DNA of 64,000 nucleotides from the NCBI RefSeq assembly GCF_015471405.1, contig NZ_BLVZ01000003.1, forward strand, positions 124,001 through 188,000. Reading direction: 5' to 3'. This document shows, piece after piece, positions 27,107 through 34,584 of the stretch. The notes beneath the pieces are model-generated. The model made no database searches. It was not told where the DNA came from and worked only from the letters and a program-made list of their open reading frames with translations. The stretch is from Pseudomonas cichorii (GTDB taxonomy: Bacteria; Pseudomonadota; Gammaproteobacteria; Pseudomonadales; Pseudomonadaceae). Positions within the stretch are counted from its first letter, which is position 1. Each line of letters begins with the position of its first letter. A program made the position numbers and the translations under genes.

Positions 27107-28732
27107 ATGACCCAGGCTAACCGTCTTGAAACGTTGTTCCCCACCGCTGACGACATTCCGGAGCAGTACCGTACAGGCCCGGCCATCGAGCAGCGGGAAT
27201 ATCTGGTCAATGGTGTACTGCAATCATGGCAAGGGCCTCTGGCTCCGGTGCGCAGTCCGGTTTGTCTGAGAAGTGAAACGGGGCTTGAGTCGGTGATTCT
27301 GGGCAGTACGCCGCTGCTGGATGCAGAAACGGCCATGACGGCACTCGATGCTGCGGTTCAGGCTTATGATCGTGGCCAGGGTCGCTGGCCGACGATGCGT
27401 GTGGTGGAGCGCATTCAGCATGTAGAGTCGTTCCTCAAACGCATGCGTGAACAACGCCAGGCCGTGGTGAATCTGCTGATGTGGGAGATCGGCAAGAACC
27501 TCAAGGACTCGGAAAAGGAGTTCGACCGTACCTGCGATTACATCGTCGACACCATCAATGCCCTGAAAGAACTGGACCGCCGCTCCAGTCGTTTCGAGCT
27601 GGAACAGGACACCCTTGGCCAGATCCGTCGTGTACCGCTTGGCGTGACGCTGTGCATGGGGCCTTACAATTATCCGCTCAACGAAACCTTCACCACCCTC
27701 ATTCCGGCCCTGATCATGGGCAATACCGTGGTCTTCAAGCCCGCCAAGTTCGGCGTGCTGCTGATTCGTCCGCTGCTTGAAGCCTTCCGGGACAGCTTTC
27801 CGGCCGGGGTCATCAATGTGATCTACGGGCGCGGCAGGGAAACGGTCAGTGCCTTGATGGCCACCGGCAAGATCGACATCTTTGCCTTTATCGGCACCAA
27901 CAAGGCCGCCAGCGACCTGAAAAAGCTGCATCCCCGTCCTCACCGCCTTCGTGCCGCGCTGGGGCTGGATGCAAAAAATCCCGGCATCGTGCTGCCCGAT
28001 GTGGATCTGGATAACGCCGTCAACGAAGCGGTGACCGGTTCGCTGTCTTTCAATGGTCAACGTTGCACAGCCCTGAAGATCCTCTTCGTCCATGAGGATG
28101 TGGTGGATGGTTTTCTGGAGAAATTCCAGCAGAAGCTGGCACAGTTGAAGCCCGGCATGCCTTGGGAGCCTGGCGTGTCCCTTACGCCACTGCCGGAGCC
28201 AGGCAAGACTGACTACCTGCAAGGCCTGGTTGTCGACGCCACCGCAAAGGGTGCCCGGGTCGTCAATGAAGGCGGCGCAGACTTCAGCGAAACCTTCTTC
28301 TACCCTGCCCTGCTGTACCCCGTGACACCGGACATGCGCGTCTACCACGAAGAACAGTTCGGCCCGGTCGTGCCGGTAGTCGCTTATCGGGATCTGCAAA
28401 CCGTGATCGACTATGTGCTCGACTCCGACTTCGGCCAGCAACTGAGCATATTCGGCAATGACTCTACCCAGGTCGGACGACTGGTGGATGCCTTTGCCAA
28501 TCAGGTGGGCCGGATCAATATCAACGCCCAATGCCAGCGAGGCCCGGACCAGTACCCGTTCAATGGCCGCAAGAATTCCGCCGAGGGCACCCTGTCGGTT
28601 CACGATGCCTTGCGCGTGTTCTCGATCCGTACGCTGGTAGCGACCAAGTTCCAGGACAGCAACAAGACACTGATCAGCGACATCATCCGTAACCGGGAGT
28701 CCAGCTTCCTGACCACCGACTATATCTTCTGA
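27107..28732 (+). CDS. GapN-like NADP-dependent glyceraldehyde-3-phosphate dehydrogenase
   Basis: A 541-residue aldehyde-dehydrogenase-fold enzyme resembling the non-phosphorylating GapN group, which oxidises glyceraldehyde 3-phosphate to 3-phosphoglycerate with NADP. It shows CMGPYNYPLNETFTTLIPAL (cofactor site) and FNGQRCTALKILFV with catalytic Cys320. The C-terminal NINAQCQRGPDQYPFNGRKNSAEG also fits. It is longer than streptococcal GapN by an N-terminal extension. The ATG at 27107 follows AAAGGAG; an upstream ATG frame of 35 codons is rejected. It is divergent from tRNA-Asn, and a terminator hairpin follows. Confidence 0.87.
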   Translation: MTQANRLETLFPTADDIPEQYRTGPAIEQREYLVNGVLQSWQGPLAPVRSPVCLRSETGLESVILGSTPLLDAETAMTALDAAVQAYDRGQGRWPTMRVVERIQHVESFLKRMREQRQAVVNLLMWEIGKNLKDSEKEFDRTCDYIVDTINALKELDRRSSRFELEQDTLGQIRRVPLGVTLCMGPYNYPLNETFTTLIPALIMGNTVVFKPAKFGVLLIRPLLEAFRDSFPAGVINVIYGRGRETVSALMATGKIDIFAFIGTNKAASDLKKLHPRPHRLRAALGLDAKNPGIVLPDVDLDNAVNEAVTGSLSFNGQRCTALKILFVHEDVVDGFLEKFQQKLAQLKPGMPWEPGVSLTPLPEPGKTDYLQGLVVDATAKGARVVNEGGADFSETFFYPALLYPVTPDMRVYHEEQFGPVVPVVAYRDLQTVIDYVLDSDFGQQLSIFGNDSTQVGRLVDAFANQVGRININAQCQRGPDQYPFNGRKNSAEGTLSVHDALRVFSIRTLVATKFQDSNKTLISDIIRNRESSFLTTDYIF

Positions 28733-28742
28733 AGTCCGGAAT

Positions 28743-28771
28743 CAGGGGCGCAGTGCAAGGCTGCGCCCCTG
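28743..28771 (+). terminator. Terminator-like hairpin after the gapN-like gene
   Basis: An 11-base stem CAGGGGCGCAG / CTGCGCCCCTG with a seven-base loop. No clear T run follows. Confidence 0.65.
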
Positions 28772-28805
28772 ACAATGCAGTGGCAGAAAGACATAAATCG
28801 CATTT

Positions 28806-28818
28806 GATAATGATTATC
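28806..28818. promoter_or_regulatory. Fur box upstream of ECF sigma gene
   Basis: GATAAT-G-ATTATC, a perfect 6-1-6 Fur motif, 72 bases before the sigma-factor start. It predicts repression of the sigma/FecR pair under iron sufficiency. Confidence 0.8.
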
Positions 28819-28890
28819 GAAAACAGGTAGCATGCCCACTTTCGGGCAGGACATGTCGCACCTCCCCACGCGATACGAGCACTAACCTCC

Positions 28891-29403
28891 GTGGATTCGT
28901 CCGCCAGCAAACTCGACCTTTATATGGCGCATCGCTCTGCCTTGGTGGACTATGCCGCGCCCATCGTAGGCTGCCGTGCTCGCGCCGAAGATGTGGTCCA
29001 GGAAGCCTGGCTGCGTTTCAATGGTCGCCCCAATCAAGACACCACCATCGACCATCCGGTCGGCTATCTGTATCGAATCGTACGAAACCTGGCCCTGGAC
29101 CTGACACGCAGTATTGCGACCGAAAAACGCCAGCCCGACGGCGACACCCTGCTGGCGGAGCTACCAGCCGCTACTGCGTCCCCCGAGCAGGAAGCGGTCA
29201 GCCATGATGAGCTGCAACAAGTCTCCGATGCCCTGGCACAATTACCGGAGCGAACCCGCATGGCTTTCGAGATGCATCGTCTCGGTGGCTACACCCTGCA
29301 ACAGATCGCAGCAGCTCTGGGTATCTCGGTCGGGCTGACTCACCAGTTGGTACATGATGCCTTGAGTCATTGCGCAGCCTGGCTGGAGCGAGGCAATGGC
29401 TGA
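28891..29403 (+). CDS. FecI-type ECF sigma factor
   Basis: A 170-residue sigma-70 family factor of the iron-starvation group. Region 2 contains CRARAEDVVQEAWLRF and PVGYLYRIVRNLALDLTR; region 4 contains LPERTRMAFEMHRLGGYTLQQIAAALGIS. The start is read as GTG (28891), which fits family length, though the ribosome site is poor; ATG at 28924 is an alternative. It overlaps the fecR-like gene by eight bases. A Fur box lies upstream. The usual adjacent STN-type receptor gene is not directly downstream; the only one in this window begins at 39553. Confidence 0.92.
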   Translation: MDSSASKLDLYMAHRSALVDYAAPIVGCRARAEDVVQEAWLRFNGRPNQDTTIDHPVGYLYRIVRNLALDLTRSIATEKRQPDGDTLLAELPAATASPEQEAVSHDELQQVSDALAQLPERTRMAFEMHRLGGYTLQQIAAALGISVGLTHQLVHDALSHCAAWLERGNG

Positions 29404-30517
29404 GCCCCGTTCAAAGAATTTTCAGGAAAATCTGAAAAAAAACACGAGCCAAACGTCTTTTGCAGAAGGGAGCCATAGTGTGCGACCCTCTCACGCCTTT
29501 TCTACAGCTGGAGTCTTGCCGGACATGCCGCAAGCCGAACCTCGCCAAGCTCGTCTGGATATTGCCCTGGATTGGCTGATGCGTGTCCGGCAGGGGCCCG
29601 ACGATGCTCGCTTGCAGGCTGAGCTTCAGGACTGGCTGCAGGCCGCACCGGAAAATGCCGAAGCCTTGCTCAAGGCCGAACGTGTCTGGAGCCTGACCGG
29701 CCAGCTTACTCCGGCAACAGCCCATAAATGGCCTCCGGTTCCACCTGTAGCGACAGCCCCTGCACCACCCGCACCTTTCGTCGCCCGCCCAAGACGCCGA
29801 CGCACCTTGAGTTGGGCCGTAGGCGGAGCGCTTGCTGCCTGCCTCGTGGCTGCCGTGGCTCCCAGTCTGAATACTGCCTTGCAGGCGGACTTCCAGACCG
29901 CCAGCGAGCGACGCGAAATCCAGTTGCCGGACGGCAGCCGCGCAGTGCTCGACAGCAACAGCGCCATTGCCTTTGAATTCACGGCAACCCGCCGCGATAT
30001 TCGCCTGCTGTGCGGGCAAGCCTTTTTCGAGGTCAAGCCTGATCGCAGCAAGCCCTTCAATGTAAGCGCACAAGACCTCGACGTGACCGTCACCGGCACA
30101 GCCTTCAATGTCGATCTGGAAGCGAAGAATATTGAAGTTGGCGTACAGCATGGCTCAGTAAAGGTCATTGAGCGCGGTTCAAACCGAATCCTGAATCCAG
30201 GCCTGAGCGCAGGCCAGCTACTGGACTTCAACCGCAGCACCGGCCAGGCAAAACTGCAAACCCTGCCTGCCAACCGCATCGCCACCTGGCGTAACGGCCA
30301 GCTAGTCGCCGACAACGCCCGCATGGCCGATATAGTGGACGAACTGCGCCGCTACCTGCCCGGCACCCTCTGGCTGAAAGACTCGCAACTGGCCGAGAAA
30401 CGCATTACCGGCGTGTACGACACCAGCAACCCCGAGGCCGCATTGCGTGCAATGGCGCAGCCCCATGGGGCGAAGATTGAAAGCTGGGGACCTTGGGTGC
30501 TGGTGATCTCGCGGTAG
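29396..30517 (+). CDS. FecR-type anti-sigma/sigma regulator
   Basis: A 373-residue membrane regulator that relays the signal from a TonB-dependent transducer to its ECF sigma factor. The N-terminal cytoplasmic DUF4880-like part contains ALDWLMRVRQGPDDARLQAELQDWL. One membrane helix (WAVGGALAACLVAAVAP) follows, then the periplasmic FecR domain (EIQLPDGSRAVLDSNSAIAFEF, VTVTGTAFNVDLE). The first 50 residues are an unusual polar extension before the domain. The ATG at 29396 lies within the sigma gene end behind GGAGCGAGG, so the two are co-translated. Confidence 0.93.
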   Translation: MAEPRSKNFQENLKKNTSQTSFAEGSHSVRPSHAFSTAGVLPDMPQAEPRQARLDIALDWLMRVRQGPDDARLQAELQDWLQAAPENAEALLKAERVWSLTGQLTPATAHKWPPVPPVATAPAPPAPFVARPRRRRTLSWAVGGALAACLVAAVAPSLNTALQADFQTASERREIQLPDGSRAVLDSNSAIAFEFTATRRDIRLLCGQAFFEVKPDRSKPFNVSAQDLDVTVTGTAFNVDLEAKNIEVGVQHGSVKVIERGSNRILNPGLSAGQLLDFNRSTGQAKLQTLPANRIATWRNGQLVADNARMADIVDELRRYLPGTLWLKDSQLAEKRITGVYDTSNPEAALRAMAQPHGAKIESWGPWVLVISR

Positions 30518-30537
30518 TTTTGAAACGGAACACTGCT

Positions 30538-31344
30538 TTACTGACTGATCCGGTAATGAAACGTATTCTTCACCCCCGAAACCGTCACCGCCCTTCCCTC
30601 CACAATTCTCGGCTGATACCGGAAGGTTTCCGCTGCGGTCATTGATGGCCTTATAAACAGCGGATGACAGGTACCTTGAACCTGTGGGTTGACGACGCGG
30701 CCTTGAGGGGAAACGTCGTAGATAACGGTGCAGTCGCCTTCGATGCCTTTGTCCAGTGCGCGCTGGGGATAGTCGGGGGCTTCTTTGCTCAGAGGCTGGT
30801 ATTGGCTGCTGTCGGCGGCGGCTGCCGTCTGTTGCTTGGCCTGGCGGGCGCGTTCAGCGGTTTGTCTGGCCTGTTCGGCCTGGCGTTGTTGCTCGGCCTG
30901 CTGCTGCGCCACGCGCTGTTGTTCCTGCTGACGCTGCTGCTCGGCCTCCTGGGCATGTTGCCGTTGCTCGCGCTTTTGCTCTTCGACGCGCTTGCGCGTC
31001 AGTGCGGCCTGTTCGAGTTGGCGGGCCTGACGTTGTGTATCGATCTGTGGCCTGGCGGGTTCGATGGGCCTGGCAACGGGCACTGGCTCAACCGCAGGCT
31101 CAATGACCGACGCAGGGGCAATCATGGCAGGTGCCGGTTCGGGCGGCAGGATAAACAACTGGGTGGTGATCGTTCGGGCGGGTTCAGGCGTTTTTTCCTG
31201 AATGCTCCAGCCGAACATCAACCCGCCCAGCAGCGCGCCATGCAGAGTAAAGGCGATGGCAGCAGCCAGCCCGTTGTTACGTAACCTGCTCCAGTCCATG
31301 GCGCTGGAGCCAGACGACTCGAATTCCAGTGTCATGGTGGTCAT
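30538..31344 (-). CDS. tonB: TonB-like energy transducer with TolA-like coiled linker
   Basis: A 268-residue periplasm-spanning protein. A short cytoplasmic N-terminus precedes one helix (LAAAIAFTLHGALLGGLMFGW), then a Pro-rich piece and a long Q/A/R/E-rich helix (about residues 98-175, repeats such as EQQRQQEQQRVAQQQAEQQR), and a C-terminal TonB domain (EAPDYPQRALDKGIEGDCTV, ETFRYQPRIVEGRAVTV). The helix is more like TolA than the usual TonB Pro-Lys spacer. It overlaps the exbD-like gene by four bases (ATGA) with GAGG upstream. It ends the phytase-receptor operon and should energise that receptor. Confidence 0.9.
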   Translation of the reverse strand: MTTMTLEFESSGSSAMDWSRLRNNGLAAAIAFTLHGALLGGLMFGWSIQEKTPEPARTITTQLFILPPEPAPAMIAPASVIEPAVEPVPVARPIEPARPQIDTQRQARQLEQAALTRKRVEEQKREQRQHAQEAEQQRQQEQQRVAQQQAEQQRQAEQARQTAERARQAKQQTAAAADSSQYQPLSKEAPDYPQRALDKGIEGDCTVIYDVSPQGRVVNPQVQGTCHPLFIRPSMTAAETFRYQPRIVEGRAVTVSGVKNTFHYRISQ

Positions 31345-31787
31345 TGCGGGGCCTCTGTCACCAGTCCCAGATGAGTCACGCCGCTATGCTGCAAAGCGGC
31401 CATGGCGGCAACCACCCGCCCATAATCGGCCTTGTCGTCTGCGCGGATGAATACCTGGGTATCTGCACGTTCGGCCACCAGTCGGGCAATGCGGTCTTGC
31501 ATATCTTCCAGACTGGCAGCGGTATCGGTCTGCGAATGGGTGTCGACGTTTTCCCCGAGGTTCCAGTAGTAACCGCCTTCGGCCTTGACTGACAAGGTCA
31601 CGATGCGCTGCTTGGTGTCGGTGGGCAGCGCCTCACTGGCAACTTTCGGCAGTTCGATCTTCACGCCCTGGGTCAGCATCGGCGCGGTCACCATGAAAAT
31701 AACCAGCAGCACCAGCATGACGTCGATATAGGGTACGACGTTCATTTCGGCTTTCGGACCATGTTTGCGTTGAGGTTTGACCAGCAT
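31341..31787 (-). CDS. exbD: ExbD/TolR-family biopolymer transport protein
   Basis: A 148-residue protein with one N-terminal membrane helix (MNVVPYIDVMLVLLVIFMVTAPM) carrying the essential proton-channel Asp in PYIDVML, then a periplasmic domain. The opening residues PKAEMNVVPYIDVM and GVKIELPKVASEALP are closer to TolR than to classical ExbD. It lies between the exbB-like gene (10 bases) and the tonB-like gene (4-base overlap), so it belongs to a dedicated energiser complex. Confidence 0.9.
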   Translation of the reverse strand: MLVKPQRKHGPKAEMNVVPYIDVMLVLLVIFMVTAPMLTQGVKIELPKVASEALPTDTKQRIVTLSVKAEGGYYWNLGENVDTHSQTDTAASLEDMQDRIARLVAERADTQVFIRADDKADYGRVVAAMAALQHSGVTHLGLVTEAPQ

Positions 31788-31797
31788 GGAAAGTCCC

Positions 31798-32508
31798 TCA
31801 GGCCACAGCGGCCATAGTACGTGTCAGGCCTTGCAGGGTTCGATTCAAACGCACCTGCATTTCGTTGCCGAAGCTGTAGTAGCGAGCCGCAAGGGTCTGG
31901 CCGCGTGCGGCAAAGCGGTTGTAGGCAATCACGGCAGGAATGGCTGCGAACAGGCCGATGGCGGTCGCAATCAAGGCTTCGGCAATACCGGGCGCGACTG
32001 TGGACAGCGTGGCTTGCTGCACCTGAGACAAGCCGATGAAGGCATTCATGATGCCCCAGACAGTGCCGAACAGACCGATGTACGGGCTGACCGAGCCCAC
32101 CGTGGCAAGAAATTGCAGGCCCTTTTCCAGTTGCAGTTCCTGCTCGCTGATTGCCACTTGAAGCGAACGCTCGACGCCGGACAACACGGCATCGGGTTCA
32201 ATGTCCGGACGATGCCTGAGCTGCTGATACTCGGCATAACCCGCCTGAAATATCTGCTGAATGCCGTTGGCTCGATCACGGGCTTCAGTGGCCTCGCTGT
32301 ACAGCGGCGACAGTTCCGGTTCGCGACGAAAGCGCTGCTGGAAAGCATCCATGGAATGTTCGTCGTGACGCAAGGCAAGGCTGCGCTGGATGATCAGATA
32401 CCAACTGGTCAGCGAGGCCATCAGCAGGGTCAGCATCACAGCCTGGACCAGTACGCTGGCATTGCTGATCAACCCCCAGAGGGTCATGTGTTCTAGCGTG
32501 GCGTGCAT
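31798..32508 (-). CDS. exbB: ExbB/TolQ-family proton channel protein
   Basis: A 236-residue protein with three membrane helices: one near the N-terminus (LWGLISNASVLVQAVMLTLLMASLTSWY) and two in the C-terminal MotA/TolQ/ExbB domain (VGSVSPYIGLFGTVWGIM, IAEALIATAIGLFAAIPAVIAYN). The start MTLWGLISNAS recalls TolQ. The ATG at 32508 has AGGA upstream; the frame is open 27 codons further. It forms the proton channel with the ExbD/TolR-like protein. The gene follows the phytase gene by 86 bases on the same strand. Confidence 0.92.
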   Translation of the reverse strand: MHATLEHMTLWGLISNASVLVQAVMLTLLMASLTSWYLIIQRSLALRHDEHSMDAFQQRFRREPELSPLYSEATEARDRANGIQQIFQAGYAEYQQLRHRPDIEPDAVLSGVERSLQVAISEQELQLEKGLQFLATVGSVSPYIGLFGTVWGIMNAFIGLSQVQQATLSTVAPGIAEALIATAIGLFAAIPAVIAYNRFAARGQTLAARYYSFGNEMQVRLNRTLQGLTRTMAAVA

Positions 32509-32594
32509 CGTGGAATTCCTGATGTATGGCACCTTCCGGTCAAGGTCAGTGCCTTTATGAATCGATTGTTTATCACCGCTTGATGACAAACGAC

Positions 32595-34529
32595 TTACGG
32601 CAGAGCCAGGGTTTTAACCACATCGGCCCAAGGGATGAATTTGAAGTTCTGCGCCTGTTCGGGCATGCGCTTGCGGCCGTCCTGCACCACCAGCATGCCT
32701 TTGCTCCATGGGCCGCCAAGGTTGGCCGAGGTCACTTCCAGACCATCGGTTTCAGAAGTCCCATCAATCCCGAGCCTGGCATTGAGGCCCACACGAAATG
32801 CGCCGCGCAGCGCATAAGGCGGTTCGGCATCCACCACCACATAGCTGTCATTGCCCTGGCTGGAGATCACCAGATAGTCATGCTGCTCGCTCTGATACAG
32901 CGCCAGCCCCTCGACATCGGCATGTACCACATCGCCGACCTTGATCACGCTGGACAGTGTTGCGGGCTGATCGGCACGGGCATCCACCGCCCAGACACCA
33001 ACGTCCTCCTCGCCAAGAAACAGCCGCTGGCGCTGATCGTCGGCCACGCAGCCTTCCGGCTGGCTGTCCACCTTGAAACTGCGCACCAGTTCACCCCTGG
33101 CCTTGCCGTCAGGCGCGCTGATCCGGTATTGGAGGAAGCTGCCATCCTTGCCGTTGGCGAAGGCATAGAGCTCGCCACTGGCAGGCTGGAACAGGCAGAT
33201 GCCATAGATCTGCGCCAGCGGCGTGGGAATTTCGCCCGCCTCGCGAAGCGCGCCACTGTTACGGTCGATGCTGAACAGGCTCAGGCTGTTGCGATCACGA
33301 TTGCTGGCAACCGCCAGATCGACCTTCTGCTTGCCCAGCATGAAGCCGGGCCGTACATCGACGTTGTTCAGACGTCCGACGGCCAGTTCCTGAAGCTGCT
33401 TGCCCTTCAGGTCATAAACCAGCAGCCCCTGCTTCTTGTTGGTGCCCAGCACGCGACTTTGGGCCGGATTTTTCGGATGAATCCAGATCGCAGGATCGTC
33501 CGCAGCATCGCCCTGACGCGCTACCGGCTGACTCTGAGCGATAGCCGCCACGCCGGGCAGCGGCGCAGCCAGAGCGACCGGTTCAGGCTTCCAGCTCAGT
33601 TCCCCCTCAAACAGGCGGTCACCGTCGTTATCGTTGAGCAGCAATTGCAGGCCACTCTGGCTTTCATGAATCGACAGGCCTTCAGGCTTTTTCAGGTTCA
33701 TCAGCGACAGTTCGGCTACCGATGACCAGCTCTCGCCATCGCCCTGCTGCTGATAGAGGTGCAAGGCCTTGCCCTTGGGATCGAGCGCCAGCAAACCACC
33801 AGGGACGACCGCCATGGCCCCCGCCGCCTGCTTGATTGCGCCAAACGGCTCACGCAAGGCAACCGGCGTGCGGGCTACATCGGCTTCGGGATGCGCCGGG
33901 TAAGCCCACCAGCCGATGTTCTGCTCATTGACGAACAAGCGATGTGCCGCGTCGTCCACCTGACAGAACTCCGCATTGGGCGGCAGCGGCAGGTTGCGCA
34001 CCAGGCGAGGCTGCTCGCCGAGGTGCTCCCCGCTGCCGACCAGCCATTGCTCACCCTTGCCCTCGTCGCCGACCAGAAACAGGAACAGGTTGCTGGCGTC
34101 ATCGCGATACAGGCACAAGCCGGTGACCGAATAATCCCGTGCTGGCAGGTAAACAGGCTTTGACCATTGGTTCTTTGCCGGATCGATGCGGCTCAGCATC
34201 GGTTGCTGACGCAGGTTGTCCAGCGTCGCCACCAATGCCGTCTCACCACTCTGACGGCTATCCAGCGCCTGATAGGAACCCGGCAGCCGGGCCAGTTGGC
34301 GCCCTTTGTCATCGAGCAGCAACAGGCCGGATTTGACACTGGCGGCCAGGCGTTTCGCCCCGTCACTGCCAGGCAGAAAACCCACGGACTGGGCCTTGAA
34401 CGGCTCGCTTTCGGCCCAGCGCCCAAGGCTCATCTCGGGAGTGGGCGCAGCCTGTACGGCCCCGGCCATCAGGCCGATCAACAGCGACAGGCAACCCGCT
34501 TTACGTGGCAACAAAATCTTCATGAACAC
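32595..34529 (-). CDS. Two-domain beta-propeller phytase (exported)
   Basis: A 644-residue secreted or periplasmic enzyme that removes phosphate from phytate in a calcium-dependent way. After a signal peptide (LSLLIGLMAGAVQAA) comes an incomplete N-terminal propeller (about 30-310), then the catalytic propeller (about 330-640) with DDPAIWIHPKNPAQSRVLGT, NNVDVRPGF, EGCVADDQRQRLFLGEEDVGVW, DVEGLALY and SSQGNDSY, the family's phosphate and calcium site motifs. GTG at 34529 has AAGGA five bases upstream; ATG at 34523 is possible. It lies 55 bases after the receptor gene and precedes the exbB-like gene, within a Pho-box-led operon. Confidence 0.94.
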   Translation of the reverse strand: MFMKILLPRKAGCLSLLIGLMAGAVQAAPTPEMSLGRWAESEPFKAQSVGFLPGSDGAKRLAASVKSGLLLLDDKGRQLARLPGSYQALDSRQSGETALVATLDNLRQQPMLSRIDPAKNQWSKPVYLPARDYSVTGLCLYRDDASNLFLFLVGDEGKGEQWLVGSGEHLGEQPRLVRNLPLPPNAEFCQVDDAAHRLFVNEQNIGWWAYPAHPEADVARTPVALREPFGAIKQAAGAMAVVPGGLLALDPKGKALHLYQQQGDGESWSSVAELSLMNLKKPEGLSIHESQSGLQLLLNDNDGDRLFEGELSWKPEPVALAAPLPGVAAIAQSQPVARQGDAADDPAIWIHPKNPAQSRVLGTNKKQGLLVYDLKGKQLQELAVGRLNNVDVRPGFMLGKQKVDLAVASNRDRNSLSLFSIDRNSGALREAGEIPTPLAQIYGICLFQPASGELYAFANGKDGSFLQYRISAPDGKARGELVRSFKVDSQPEGCVADDQRQRLFLGEEDVGVWAVDARADQPATLSSVIKVGDVVHADVEGLALYQSEQHDYLVISSQGNDSYVVVDAEPPYALRGAFRVGLNARLGIDGTSETDGLEVTSANLGGPWSKGMLVVQDGRKRMPEQAQNFKFIPWADVVKTLALP

Positions 34530-34584
34530 TTGAATCCTTGCACAAGGTTATCCGGCAACACGGGTGAAGGGCTGCCGGTATCGA

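Noticed and set aside
27224..28603. 459-codon minus-strand frame opposite the gapN-like gene
   Set aside because: Antisense shadow; the plus-strand frame holds the catalytic Cys motif and a proper ribosome site.
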